From: Toxonevra muliebris
Lineage: Eukaryota > Arthropoda > Insecta > Diptera > Pallopteridae
Length of the DNA: 64,000 nt
Assembly: GCA_963691655.1 (NCBI GenBank)
Contig: OY829328.1
Location: 73,102,400 to 73,166,399 of the forward strand
Direction: 5' to 3'
Part shown: one piece after another, positions 32,115 to 43,571 of the stretch
Layout of the letters: each line of letters opens with the position of its first letter
Numbering within the stretch: position 1 is the first letter of the stretch
The notes under the pieces: generated by a model
What the model saw: the letters and a program-made list of their open reading frames with translations, nothing else
Told to the model about the DNA's origin: nothing
The model's database searches: none
Translations under genes and position numbers: made by a program

Positions 32115-32195
32115 GTACCTTAAATACTTCGGTAGTACTTAAACTACCTTGAAGGCCAAAAAAAAGTACAATTTTACCTAAAATATCAACCCTGT
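32115..32195. mobile_element. hAT-like right-end fragment
   Basis: About 80 bp match 15980-16059, including TTCGGTAGTACTTAAACTAC, AAGTACAATTTTACC and TAAAATATCAACCCTG. No matching left end lies close by, so this is a truncated or solo end. Confidence 0.5.
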
Positions 32196-32333
32196 GCTGA
32201 GCCATAATGCTGAAAGAGAGAGAGAGAGCGCGCAATTTCACATCAATGTATACGTGTTGTATTTACTTTAATCTGCTCTCTTATTGTCTGCTTTTCTCTC
32301 TCTTTTTGACAGTACAACAGTAATGCTTGGTTT

Positions 32334-32430
32334 TCACTATGTCATATTTGCCGTCAAAGAGAGAAAAAAAGAGAATTTGCCAATATGCTGGAAAATTTGA
32401 TTGAATTTGAGATAGTGAACGCCAGGTGTT
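32334..32430. mobile_element. family 2 MITE, copy
   Basis: TAA precedes TGCTTGGTTTTCACTATGTC, and the right side reads AGATAGTGAACGCCAGG. The interior has CCGTCAAAGAGAG and AATATGCTGGAAAATTTGAT, as in the other family members. The right terminus has mutated. Confidence 0.6.
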
Positions 32431-32464
32431 TACCTAAGAAATAGAGCGCGTGCAAATGTATTGT

Positions 32465-32530
32465 AAAGGCGAATTCAACGACCGAGTGGCTCTCTCTTTT
32501 CGTTTTTTTTTTTTTTTTTTGTATGAAGTT
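32465..32530 (+). mobile_element. family 1 MITE, left half only
   Basis: AAAGGCGAATTCAACGACCG is followed by AGTGGCTCTCTCTTTTCG, an 18-20-bp T run and GTATGAAGTTTTCC. The complementary half is missing. Confidence 0.6.
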
Positions 32531-34036
32531 TTCCAATTCAGGCTACCTTCTCAACGAAGCTTTTGAGTTAAATTACATATATAGGTAAATAATAAATAAA
32601 TGTGAATTCCATTTTATTTTTATTGAAGAATTTCTTAAATATGTATGTAACTACATATTCACATTGCAGTAAATAAATAATTAAAAATAATATCAAATAT
32701 TTGTAAGAATTTTTGCTGTAAGCAAATACATGTGAGAAACATTACAAAAATGCAATCAGCTACAACCAAAATGAAACGACGACGGCAACGATACTGTCGA
32801 TGATGACAGCAACGACGACGTCAATATCAACAAGAATGTCAATGAATGGTGAATTACATACACACAGCCATACATACAAATATATGCATTTGCCCACACT
32901 CATACAAACAACACTGTGAGCACCGCAACTGTTAATGAAGATACATAATTCAATTTAAGCGCTTCAATTAGGTGAGGGCGTAGCAAGAATAACCACAATG
33001 TTGCATTGCATTCTATGCAAATAAGATAGATAGACAGACAGACTGACTGACTGACTTATACATAAGCCCAAAGACAGATATGTAGATCTCTGTATAACAT
33101 CAGTATAGCATCAGTGCATACCATATGTATAAAAGTTAGTAAAGCAAAAGTTTACAATAATAATAATGCTGCAATACTTCAACTACAACAAATTGCTGTT
33201 CATATCTCAGAGAAATAGAGTTATTTTCATGCTACATACCAAAGTAATAACTGCAAAACTTAAACACACACGCACACACCCATCAAAAAGAAAAAAAATG
33301 CAAAGAAGAAATTATATGTGTTGTGTTGCATGCAACTAGGGAGAAAAAAAATATCGAAATGTGAAGATTGTGTGCAAAATGATGCAATTTGCAATTGCCA
33401 GACAGACTAGGTGCAATTCATAGAGAAAAAATATGCAATTGAGTATTACATTTAGTAAAAGAAGTTTGCAAAAAAAAATTATTGTAGCTGCATGTTGTTG
33501 CTTACTGCTGCTGCTGCATACTACTTTGTAATTTTATATTACCGTGTACGTCATCAACTATACTATGTAAACATCAATGGAATTTAATATATTTTTGTAC
33601 GTATGCATGTGTATATATCTTGGAAATATGTCATTATTAAAATGCCATGCAACAGCAATCAAATTCAATTAAACAAAGAACACAGCAACATGACAAAGTC
33701 ACACAACACTTTTACAACATCGACAACGACGGCGACAGCGACACAACACTATAGAAATAGAAATTCACAAAAAAAAAAAATTGTCAACTTTGTTGTTGAA
33801 TGTTGAATATTAACTGCAAATTATAGAAGGAGATCAAAAAGCCAATTTTATTAGCTTTTAATAGCACTGTTAAAAAAAAATTATGTTTTTTTCCTTTTTA
33901 AACTAAAAAAACAAAATTCTGATCTGTGTAAATGGTATTGCAATCTTTAAATTAATAATAAAATTGACCGAATACTGGCTTGATCCATGTTTCCAAAACC
34001 ACAATCAAATCAAAAACAATATATTATAAAGATAAG
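32531..34036. other. AT-rich intronic-type DNA
   Basis: It contains GACGAC/CAACGACGACG patches (32775-32825), GACAGACTGACTGACTGACT (33035) and CTGCTGCTG (33505). No gene or paired splice sites are supported. Confidence 0.45.
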
Positions 34037-34039
34037 TTA

Positions 34040-34118
34040 TGCCTGGTTTTCACTATGTCAGGGAAATTCTCTCTTTTTCTCTCTTTGATGGCAAATATGA
34101 CATAGTGAAAACCAATAA
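34040..34118. mobile_element. family 2 MITE, copy
   Basis: TTA|TGCCTGGTTTTCACTATGTC at the left pairs with GACATAGTGAAAACCA at the right. The interior has TCTCTTTTTCTCTCTTTGATG. The last bases of the right end have been lost (CCAATAAGG instead of CCAGGCATAA). Confidence 0.65.
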
Positions 34119-34278
34119 GGCTTACACATTTCAGCGAAAATGTAAAAAGAGAGCCAACGAATTTTTCATCTCCGAGTTGTTAACAACGTACTCATATGGA
34201 ACACTGCATGCTTCAGCGAGAAATGTGTAAATGAGTTTTCTCGACGAGAGCGTGTTCAGCTAACTCGTTGATATATTA

Positions 34279-34970
34279 GGCTGATGTTACACGGTCAATG
34301 TTTTCTGTTTTTACTCTCTTTTCATCGTTTTATTTGATGCCCTGTTGCACTATCAGTTTTTTGCTGAATGTTATTTTTTAATATTTTTACCTGCAACTAT
34401 GTTTTTCCAACTAAAAAGTATTTAACTGTATTTTGGAGTGAATGAAAATTCAACAATTGAAATGGAATTGGATGGAAAATAATTATAATGACAATATGAG
34501 ATAATGTTGGTGAAAATAGCAACAAATTATACAAAAAATATTGCATTTATATATGAAAAACGCAGAAAAATAATCCTTAAAATTTGCGAACAATTAAAAT
34601 AAGTTCTGCCACTTTGTTACTTGGCCATTGAATTACCATGTTTTTATAAAAATTATTAAGTAATTTTTTAAACAGTACTCATTTTCATAAACAAACAACA
34701 GCCAAACAACGCAAAGGGTGGCAAAGAAAAAAAAATTATTTAAAAGTTAGTAAAAAGTCTAGTATATTTCATAAAATATTAGTATTTTCCAATAAAATGC
34801 AACAGTGTATTTTCAGCAACCCCATTTTATTTGAAGTGATGCAGGTTTTTTTCGTCAGTAAAAAAATTGAAGTGAAATGTGTGCATCCTCTCTTTTGCTC
34901 AGTGTTCATTTTTCAAAGCAACAACAATTTTATTGCTTGACAGCAAAACATTGATCATGTAACATCGCCC
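34279..34970. mobile_element. 692-bp Harbinger-like non-autonomous element, TTA duplication
   Basis: The ends GGCTGATGTTACACGGTCAA and, from the right on the other strand, GGGCGATGTTACATGATCAA continue as TGTTTTCTGT and TGTTTTGCTGT. TTA lies immediately outside both ends (34276-34278 and 34971-34973). GG-starting ends with a 3-bp TTA duplication fit PIF/Harbinger. The interior is AT-rich and non-coding. Its flanks look like family 6 or other repeat DNA, so the element may sit inside an older repeat. Confidence 0.75.
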
Positions 34971-34984
34971 TTACAAGTCTCGAC

Positions 34985-35213
34985 GAGTCCAACTACTTCG
35001 TTCACTCGTACATGCTTAATTGCACATACATACAATGAAAAATTACAATGTGTGTGTGAGACTTCTTTGATAATTCGCAGAATTTATACGCAAAATATCA
35101 CAAAACAACTCTGAGGCATTTTCGCTCTAATGTGCAGTTACGGCGAAATGCTTCGTAATATTTTACAACAACAAAAACATTATTCTCACACATCTTCCTT
35201 ACTGTCATAGTTT
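34985..35213 (+). repeat. dispersed repeat family 6, copy 2
   Basis: Matches 3031-3262: ACATGCTTAATTGCACAT, TACAATGAAAAATTA, ATTCGCAGAA, TACGGCGAAATGCTTCGTAA, and the end ATTATTCTCACACATCTTC. Confidence 0.65.
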
Positions 35214-35349
35214 GCTCTCAGACGTTGAGATTTGTCTCATGCAACTTGAAAAAATGTATAGGCTCCCCATGTTGTTCCCCCCCCCCCTCTCCGTCCCTTT
35301 CCGTTTATTTTTTCAAGTTGCATGAGATAAATCTCACCGTCTTAGAGTA
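35214..35349. mobile_element. 136-bp foldback MITE with C11 loop
   Basis: The left arm 35220-35255 and right arm 35307-35342 are complementary with about two mismatches over 36 bp (key words CTCATGCAACTTGAAAAAAT and its complement). The loop contains an 11-base C run at 35277-35287. Confidence 0.75.
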
Positions 35350-35779
35350 GGCATGCAAATAAATGTCGCAGCTAAAAGCTAATTGGAATTCTCTGAAGAT
35401 CACATTTAAAACTCTGAGTGCGCAGTGTGAGTGTAAAATAAATTGAGCGTGAAAACGAGAGTAGGAATTGAAAAAGCATAAGTACGAAGAAGAAAGCTTT
35501 TGGTGCAGCTTTCCATGTGAATAAATGATTTGGTTGGATTTAACATGTAGCAAACATTACATACTTGCATTATAAATAAATATTTTTATTGATAAATGTT
35601 TTTATTTTTTTATTTCAAAAATACTATTATAGTTTAATATTTGAAGTTTTGATTTTTTAGAACTTTTATTTTGGAAAGTAACCCAAGAGCGGTGCTTACA
35701 TAGTAAAATTGTTATAAGTATGTTTAAGATATCGAGTCTGTGTAAAAGTATCATTCACCATTTTCATCAAACCAAGATG
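35350..35779. other. AT-rich DNA, nothing recognised
   Basis: No gene, RNA or element with definable ends was seen. Confidence 0.4.
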
Positions 35780-36034
35780 CATATCGCTGCCTTAATTTGC
35801 TAAGGCCCTAACACACATTTTTCAAATTTTACAGAAGGAGAAGCAAAAAACATTTTGTTATTTAGAATACTGCTTCGAGAATTTTTAATTTAAACTAAAA
35901 GAAAAGATCATAAGTTTTCGGTGCAGCTCTTTAAAATTTTTGGCACAGACGAAAGTGAGCACGCTTTATCACAATCCATCAAAAAACTCGAAAAATTTGA
36001 TGTTAGGGCCATAGCAAATTAAGGTAGCGATATG
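35780..36034. mobile_element. 255-bp inverted-repeat element
   Basis: CATATCGCTGCCTTAATTTG plus CTAAGGCCCTAACA at the left mirrors the right end, whose complement reads CATATCGCTACCTTAATTTG plus CTATGGCCCTAACA. That makes inverted repeats of about 34 bp with two mismatches. The interior is non-coding. Confidence 0.75.
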
Positions 36035-36078
36035 GACTGTGGTTTGTGCAATCAACACATTTTTGTATCATACATTAG

Positions 36079-36217
36079 CCCTATTCACGATTTGTTGCAA
36101 ATGGTCTTGTATTAGTGCAAAAGGGAATTTGTAGTGCATATTGCATGTATTTGTGATAGCAGAAATATTTTGCATTTGCAATGATGCATGACAATTTGCA
36201 ACAAATCGTGAATAGGG
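36079..36217. mobile_element. family 7 MITE (139 bp)
   Basis: The ends CCCTATTCACGATTTGTTGC and its continuation AAAT are perfectly inverted at the right. Partial complementarity continues (GTCTTGTATTAGTGCAAA versus GTCATGCATCATTGCAAA). A diverged relative lies at 7601-7722. Confidence 0.8.
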
Positions 36218-36751
36218 ATATTGTTTTATTTTGACTTGATTTTTAAACACCTTAATATGCATTTGAAGACTTTAAAAAAATATCTGATTATACATTTTAT
36301 CATTTTCATGATATGTAAATACATATGTATGTATATTATTTGGTTGTCGTTTTGTTATTGTTGCCGAAAATACTTCGTATGGACAAGAGCATGGCAAAAT
36401 TACACCAGATGGTTCATCTAATACAGTAAAACAATAACAACATACTGCTTTGTTGCTATAAAGACTCAAAAATGTCAAAAATACAAGAACAAATGCATGA
36501 GGAACAGACAAAAACAAAAATTTTACACAGTTCTGAGTCTCTTCACATATAAAAGAAAATGAAAGAAGAGAAAGAGAGAGTTGAAGCTCATATCACCTGA
36601 TGAAGGTACAATGGAAAGAGCGATGAAAAGAGCTTTCTCTCCTTGAAAGCACAAAAGCTTTCATTCCATTTAGAAAACTGTTTGATATTTCTGTTCTCTT
36701 CCTTTTCAACTAATACTCTCTCATTTAAGTACAATTGCACTTTGTATGTAA
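36218..36751. other. AT-rich DNA, no gene supported
   Basis: Overlapping short ORFs on both strands (36221-36773) do not resemble any family and lack splice or promoter support. Confidence 0.4.
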
Positions 36752-37085
36752 GTCTGTTTTTACACACACACACACCGATATCTGCCCGATTTCTCTCACC
36801 GATTGTTTGTTTTGTTTTTTTGGAGATGGAGGATAGACGAAAGTGAACGAGTCAAAATCGGCTGTGCCAACGATTAAAACGATTCTTGATGTTTGCCTTT
36901 TGCAAGTTTGGCATCTCTGTTCCACTCATGTTAAACGAATTACAAAGAAGCAATAGAAATAAAAAAATAAGTCGATCGGAATTGTTGTGTATAAAAGCTG
37001 TCGCCGATTGAACAAGATAACAAATATGAATATGTAAAAATCCGTGAGAAAAATCGGGCACAAATTGGTGCATTTAAAAGCAGAC
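36752..37085 (+). mobile_element. family 3 MITE, most complete copy (334 bp)
   Basis: The left end GTCTGTTTTTACACACACAC, followed by ACCGATATCTGCCCGATTTC, is inverted to the right end, whose complement is GTCTGCTTTTAAATGCACCA, then ATTTGTGCCCGATTT. The interior keeps GTGTATAAAAGCTGTCGCCG. TAA lies left and TTA right of the ends. Other copies are at 6868-7150, 59938-60217 and a fragment at 8780. Confidence 0.75.
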
Positions 37086-39965
37086 TTAATTACTTAATTC
37101 CAAAAGACAAACTAAGTAAACAAAATTTGCAAATATTTCGAATATTTCTGGAACTAGATACTCAGGTAGATCAATTTTGTAGCCTCCATCATAATTAGGG
37201 TTCTTTTTTTTTTTTTTTTTGTGAGAGGAGGGGGTATAGATACAAAATGGTTGACATTGGGAAAGAGTTACTCCCCCATACTGAGTTTTATAAATTTTTT
37301 TCTTATTCTGAAGTCTTTGGAATATTTTCTAAATTTCTCTTCCTTCAAATAAAATATAAATTTTACAAAAAAAAAAAAACAACTTTTTTCACGCAGATTT
37401 AGGGTAGAATTTACTTCTGGGTAACTGATCATGAATTTCTTGTCTTTTTCCCGAATTTTTTTTCAAAAATACTATCTCAGTCTCGTTATTTTGGGTTTAA
37501 CGACTTCAACATATAAATTTTTCACTTATTTTCATTTAATTTTTTTTTTTTTTTTTAGTTTTTATTTTAGAGAATTGCAAACAAATTCATGTTAATACAC
37601 CTAAATTAATCTAGAATACTTCTCGAATCCTCAACTGGACGAAAAGTATTATTAAATATTTGTAAAAATATTCTAGAATTCTTGAATAAAATTATTTTAT
37701 CTTCCTTTTGTATTATTCATTGTTGCTATTTAGTGCCCAAGCAAAATGTAAATAATTTACTATTTAGATAGCAATAATGTGTAAAAAGCGTGGCGTGGCA
37801 GTGCGGATATTGACTTTCCATCAACCTAAAAAATAAAACTAAAAAAAAAAAAACAAAAATACCTAAAAGCATAAAAAGCAACAATATTAATTTTTCTTAA
37901 AAATGCCATTGAACGCAAAACACCAATAGCCAATAACAACAACAAAAATAGCTATCTATCTACATACTACATATAACACTAAATCTAACTATACTAAATA
38001 ATAAATAAAAACAAAAGAAAGAAAACAAATCAGAAACTTGAAATATAAACTTAACTCAAACAATAAATACAAATTATCGTTTTCACCATTATTACTTTTT
38101 TTTTGTTTTTTTTTATACACACATTTAAAATTTTTTAACACATAAATTTACGCATAGTTATAAAAACGATTATAAGAAAAAGAACTTCATCTGGTGGTGC
38201 TGCTTAAAAACTAATAACAACAACAACAACAACAGCAGCAGCAGCAGCATCATTGTTATGTTAGCAGCAGGCAGCAAGCAGCGCTAACAACATTTCATAA
38301 TGATCATTAATATTGTTAGTTAAATAATTTGATTATTAACATTCAACTTCATTATCATCTTTATCATAATCATCAATAACATCAACAACAACAACAACAA
38401 TACTAAGTGAACATGCTTTATTTATTATCATCATCAACAATAATTTTGTTGTCGTTTTTTTTTTCTTGTTTCTTGTTGTTGTTGTATTTTTATCATAATC
38501 ATCTTTCATTATTGGTTGTTGTTGTTAATAAATATCATCTGCATCATCACCAACACTAACATTAACATTATTGACAACTAACTAACACCAACTAACCAAG
38601 ACCAAGAGAGAGAAGGAGAGCGACAGTGAGAGGAACCAAAACCAAGAGAGGGAGAGGGAGAGCGACAGTGAGAGAAACTAAGACCAATACCAAAACACAA
38701 CAACTGAAACAACAACAACACCTCTACGCAATCCAATCCATCCATCCAAGCGCATGGCTGGACGCCACCGTAGCCACGAAGAACGTGATTAAAAAAAGTT
38801 AAATATCTGAAGTTGAAAAGAAGAGGTTGAAAAGAAATTGGCGGGGCAAGAAAAGCAACCAAAAACGTTTATGACTGAGGTGCCAGACAGCATCACAACA
38901 AGCTAACAAACAACACAAGCTTAAATCAGGCACAAGGCAAGTTAAGAGATATGAAAGATATGAAGCTAAAGCAGTAGTAGTTCTTAAAAAAAAAAAAAAC
39001 AACAAAAAGCCAAGCTGAAAAGAGGGGGAAAAAAGAAGAAGTGAAGATGGACTGGTGGTGGTTAGAATTCTTTGGTTGCTTTTTGTTGTTGGTATATGCT
39101 TTTTGATTTTTTCCCTCGTTTTTTTCCAAAGCTTCAAAGCAATAAAGTATAAAATTATTAACCACAATATAGTAAACCAAAAATCAAAAAAAAAAAAACT
39201 TAATAAATAAATAACAAAAACCAAAAAAAAAGTTAAATTAAAATGCATAGCCTTATAATATAAAGAAAATAAAAGCTGCTGAATTAAGTGGCTGGAAATA
39301 AATAAAAATAAATTGAAGACCGCGCCATCTTCTCTAATTTCCTTCTCTCTATATTTAAGGGACGGGAAGGGCAATAGCAACAACAATAACAGAAACACTT
39401 GGCGGCTTTATGTCTTCAACAATAATATTTCATGGTAAATTTGTTATATTTGAATTTGTAATGAAACGTAACAAAACACACAATTTTTTTTTAAATGTAA
39501 ATAGATTTTTTATTTATTATTTACATAAAAGAAATTTTTGAATTAACCCATAGTTGCGTGATATTTCCTCCTGGAGGCACACAGCAGTGATTGCATTTTA
39601 GTTAAAGCTTAATTGGTTTTTTTAATTCAGTAGTCACCGGCCTTTTAATCAGACCTTACAGGGCTTAAGATTCACCATCAAACCAGGGGTATTATAATCT
39701 AGGATTAAACCTACAAAGTGTGCGAAGTCAAAGGCGTAAGGAAGCGAACAAAGAGTCGAGTATTTACTAAGTCTCTATGACGTTCTAAGAAGAAGGCTTT
39801 TTTTTTATATGAAACTTCTTTAGCAGGGCTGTGAATTGAGAATTTTGTAACGGAAAAATGCAATAGAAATGAGCTTTCGTTACACTTTTTCTATACGAAG
39901 TCTGCTTTTTGAATGCAAATGTGACAAAACTGCTGTTGTGGTAGCAATGTACTTTTTGATTTAAA
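37086..39965. other. AT-rich DNA with CAA/CAT microsatellites
   Basis: Dense ACAACA, CAGCAG and ATCATC runs (38210-38560), A/T runs, and a tandem pair of about 48 bp (38598-38690) carrying GGAGAGCGACAGTGAGAG. ORFs at 38578-39398 (-) are low-complexity. A patch at 39808-39850 (GAAACTTCTTTAGC) recurs near 45100. No gene is supported. Confidence 0.5.
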
Positions 39966-40160
39966 ATTGTATCAAAAAAGTACAACTGTACCAAAAAGTA
40001 CAATTGTATCGAAAAAGTACAATTGTATCAAAAAAGTACAATTGCACCAAAAAAAAGCACAGTTCGTACAAAAAAAAGTACAACTTGTACCAAAAAAAAG
40101 TACAATTCGTAGCAAAAAAAAAGTACAATTTGTACCAAAAAAAAGTTCAATTTGTACCTT
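39966..40160. repeat. GTACAATTGTACC minisatellite, locus 1
   Basis: Nine to ten units of 18-23 bp, roughly AAAAAAGTACAATTGTACC, with variants (TGTATC, TGCACC, TCGTAC, TTGTACC). Unit length varies through the A run. The core GTACAATTGTAC is a palindrome. Confidence 0.85.
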
Positions 40161-40280
40161 AATTTCTCAGGAGAAGATTTCAGAACTTTGACAAACATTT
40201 TTTTTTTTTGTTCGTACTTCAGCAAAATGGCTGCCTAAAAGCCCCGGATTAAAGATTTTAGCGAAATCTGTAGCTTAATG

Positions 40281-40477
40281 CAGCGGTTCTCAAGCTCCTT
40301 TTTTGGCGTACCATCAATGTACAATGTGGATCAAACGCGTACCATAGAATTAAAAAACTGCGCTTTGTGTTCTTTATGTCCACCAAAACTGTAGCGTAAT
40401 TTGCCGTGTATTATATGCTAGAGTACCACTTTTGGAGGCCTCACGTACCACTGGTGGTACGTGTACCTCAGTTTGAC
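40281..40477. mobile_element. hAT-like element with one good end
   Basis: CAGCGGTTCTCAAGC at the left is a typical hAT terminus. The right part, GTACCACTGGTGGTACGTGT followed by ACCTCAGTTTGA, ends where the complementary AGAACCGCTG should follow, so the right tip seems lost. GGCGTACCAT and CGCGTACCATAG words fit the same family type. Confidence 0.55.
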
Positions 40478-42394
40478 CTTTTTTCCGACTTTAAAAAGGG
40501 CACTTTCTAAATTTATGCTATTGTAATGCTTGGCTAGTTGATGATCTGGCTGTTATGAACCGCTAAGCTTTACCAGACCGTCTTCGCCGATTATGTCAGA
40601 TTTTTGATAAGTTTTCAGCATTATCACAGAACTCCAAGGAACACGATTCTGTTTTTTTACGTGTGTCCTTTCCAATTGAAGACTCCATGTATAGATGGGT
40701 ATCGAAACGCCAGAGCCCTTCCTTCACTGACTTGCAGGTCCCAGGAGCTGAACATTCTTTTGTAGATAGATCTTTTACATTCAATTGTTAATCATGGTCT
40801 CTTCGTTAGTCGGGCGGACTCCTCAACTCATACCACAAAAAGTTGTTGGACTAATATTGTATTATATATGTACGAAAGTGGACTGTTTCTGATCTACGAG
40901 TCATTTACTTTTAATTTTACAATTTCTTGAAGTCCTGCTGTACCAGGTCATAAATTGAAGAATCTTTAAAGCTCTATGGGAGCCGAGTTCGGGTTTCGAA
41001 TATCAGTTTGATTTTAGTTTGATCAGAATTGGATTTAAATTCTGATCTAAATTTTAGTTTAAGTTTGGATTTAAATTGTTAGATTGAGGGGAAAAGTGGT
41101 ATAACTTCAATGTTCGGAAAAAAGTGCAATAATTTTACTTAAGAGCAAAAGCGACACGAATATTCTTCAAAGCAAAAACGGAACGAAATATGTTCAGAGC
41201 AAAAGTGAAACGAAATATATTTAGAGCGGAAACGGAATAAAAAAAACTATGCTATTTTTGCTCTGAAAGAATTGCTATACCATTTTTGCTCTGAAAGAAT
41301 TGCTATACCAATTTTGCTCTTACTTTTAAGTCGTTTCATTTTCACTCCAAGCCATTCTTGCAGTGAGATACTAAATTGTTTCACTTTTGCTCTTATATAA
41401 ATTTTAGCCCGCTTTTCCTCTCAGCCTGTCAATTATAACCAGATTTTTAGTTAAAGTTTTAGTCTGATTTTTGCTCTAATTTTTGGTTAAAATTTTGATG
41501 TGATTTTGGCTCCAATTTTTTGGTCAGAATTGTGGTCCGATTTTTAATCTGCGTTTAAGTTTGAATTTCGGTCTGATTTTTGTTTTCATCGATTTGTGAA
41601 CATTTCTGAAATATATATAGTAGCTTGTTCTACTTATTACCGGTTGAAAATGGGTTAAATTACAATCGCTATTTAATCTCTCTATTTCGTCAGAATATTG
41701 TATTGTTTTTGGTATTTGCATACATTAAATGTAAGTATGTAAAATTTTATAAAAATTCCTTGATATTTTTTTCTAACTACAATACTCCGCTCCACTCCTC
41801 TTTACGTTACAAAAAAAAAACAACAACATTCTGGTTAATCCGTTAAATTTGCTTTTAAGTGTAACTTGTTATTTTGTTATTCAAATAGCTGGGTACTTTA
41901 GGTGTAGCAAAAAAAAGAACAACAACGACAAGCAAAATCACTAACAAGTGTAAAGAATTGCTATTTAAATTGTTCTTTTTTTTCGTAAGCGTAAAATTTC
42001 TTTAATGATGCTAGTTAATAGAATTTGTTTTCTAGTTATTTTCCTTGTCTCATCTCAAAAGTTTGCGTTTTTCATCAGGGAAAAAGTTACAAGGACTCAT
42101 GGGTAAAAAATAAATGCGTCTCGGAGATTTTCTGATTTTCTCATTAAATGGGAACAAATTTTAAGTATCTATTTAAAATAAGTTATACTTGTCTATTTAA
42201 AAAGTGCAAGGTTTGAGGTTAAGGTCACAAATTGTATTTTTCCATTTGGTTTTTCTTGACATGTCTATTTATATCCGCCTAACATGAAATCTATAAGGGA
42301 AAATAGCAGCAAGGTTGTCATGCTTAAGTTGAAAAGTTGCAGAGAATGTAAAACTTAAGCAAACTTCATGGAGAAACTTAATTCCTAGAATACA
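40478..42394. other. unassigned DNA with short repeat blocks
   Basis: From 40500 to 40900 base composition is more even, but no convincing gene is seen. From 40995-41090 and 41440-41600 there are degenerate TTGGTCTGATTTT words. From about 41135-41400 the word AGAGCAAAAG.GAAACGAAAT appears about four times. It is followed by its complement (TTTTGCTCTGAAAGAATTGC and similar) about four times, making a loose palindrome. T-runs fill the remainder. Confidence 0.45.
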
Positions 42395-42486
42395 AGGAGT
42401 GAGATTGAAAAAAACTTAACACACGTTTTACCTAATAATTTTTTTTGGGTGTAGAATTTAAAAATTTCTTTGATCAAGTTATTTTT

Positions 42487-43219
42487 AATAAATTATGGCC
42501 GGCTTCATCTTTGAAGAAATGTGGACCAATGATTCCCTCTGCCCATAGAGCACACCAAACTTGACTTTTTGAGGATGTAACGGTGTCTGAACAATGGCTT
42601 ATGGATTATCATCACTCCAAATGCGACAATTTTGCTTATTAACGTACCTATTCAACCAAAAGTGAGCTTCATCGCTGAACAAAATTTTCTTGTGAAAATT
42701 GGGATCGGTGGCCATCTCGTTTTGGGCCCATTCGCAGAACGTGCGACGCGCTTGATGGTCGTTCGGCTTCAATTCTTGCACGAGTTGGATTTTGTAAGCT
42801 CGCAAACCAAGATCCTTCCGCAAAATCTTCCATAAAGTGGATGGGCACAGCTCCAATTGTTGCGCGCGAAGACGGATGGACTCATTCGGGTCTTCTTCGA
42901 TACTCTGCTTCACAGCAGCAATAGCGTCTTCGGTGCGCACTGTACCGGGTCTCTGAAGATGCGCGTTATTCACTAGAGTAAACGTGGTGCGAAACCGATC
43001 CATGGTTGCTCGAATTACCAACACTGCTGGGCGATTATGCGGACCATTATTTTGGTAATAGATTTGCACGATTTGCAAACGTTGTTCAGGAGTAAGTCTA
43101 TTCATTATGAAATGGCAAACCAAACCGAGCATAAATCAAGTGACAGCTGTCAAAAAGACCAACTCCGAAAAAAGTATTGCCAGATTGAAAACCACACTTC
43201 TAAAAAAAAAAACACCCTT
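42487..43219 (-). pseudogene. second Tc1/mariner-type transposase, truncated at its 3' end
   Basis: On the minus strand an AAGGGTG-starting end (43219, next to TA) and a leader precede ATG at about 43105 (MNRLTPEQRLQIVQIYYQNN). The open frame has an N-terminal helix-turn-helix region. This is followed by RAQQLELCPSTLWKILRKDL, GLRAYKIQLVQELKP and the first catalytic motif FHKKILFSDEAHFWLNRYVN. A stop after SDDNP (near 42597) and a later frameshift break it, and the sequence ends at HFFKDEAGHN-like residues near 42490. The second Asp and last acidic residue are therefore absent. The motifs match insect transposases usually labelled Tc3- or rosa-like. It differs clearly from the DD37E host element. 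Confidence 0.8.
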
Positions 43220-43571
43220 TACATTTCATTACTGCAATGGAAATGGTACTACTGAGTTCAAATCCCTTGCAATGAATTTGTAATTAATCAATGAATGTAA
43301 TGAATTTATTTTAGTACTAATTTATTCCAATGGATTTGAACTCAGCATTGTCATTTGCATTGATTAATAGAGATGGCAATGGAAAAACTTCATTGCCTGC
43401 AATTGTAATAGTGTGCAAGTTTTCAAATATAATGTCAAGCAACAATAGTTGGAAAAATTAAGAATCGGAGTAGCGGAGCGGCTAAATTTTCATTGCTCCA
43501 GCTCTAACTCCGGTCAAAACAGTGTGCTCCACAGCTTCTTGCTCCAGCTCCGCGTTCCGCTCCAAAGCCCT
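43220..43571. repeat. hairpin and hAT-like end inside the disrupted copy
   Basis: ACTGAGTTCAAATCC (43250) and GGATTTGAACTCAG (43334) form a hairpin about 100 bp long. At 43460-43571 GAGTAGCGGAGCGG and GCTCCAGCTC words lead to CCGCTCCAAAGCCCTG, whose complement CAGGGCTTTGGAGCGG looks like a hAT terminus. Confidence 0.5.

Noticed and set aside
38799..39398. 199-codon minus-strand ORF with many Leu/Phe
   Set aside because: Low-complexity sequence opposite to A-rich/CAA repeats. No domain.
39967..40191. ORF of repeating VPKKSTI/QLHQKK-like units
   Set aside because: Translation of the GTACAATTGTACC minisatellite.
40560..40900. Less AT-rich interval that could be an exon
   Set aside because: All frames of both strands carry stops or lack bounding splice sites, and no protein family was recognised.
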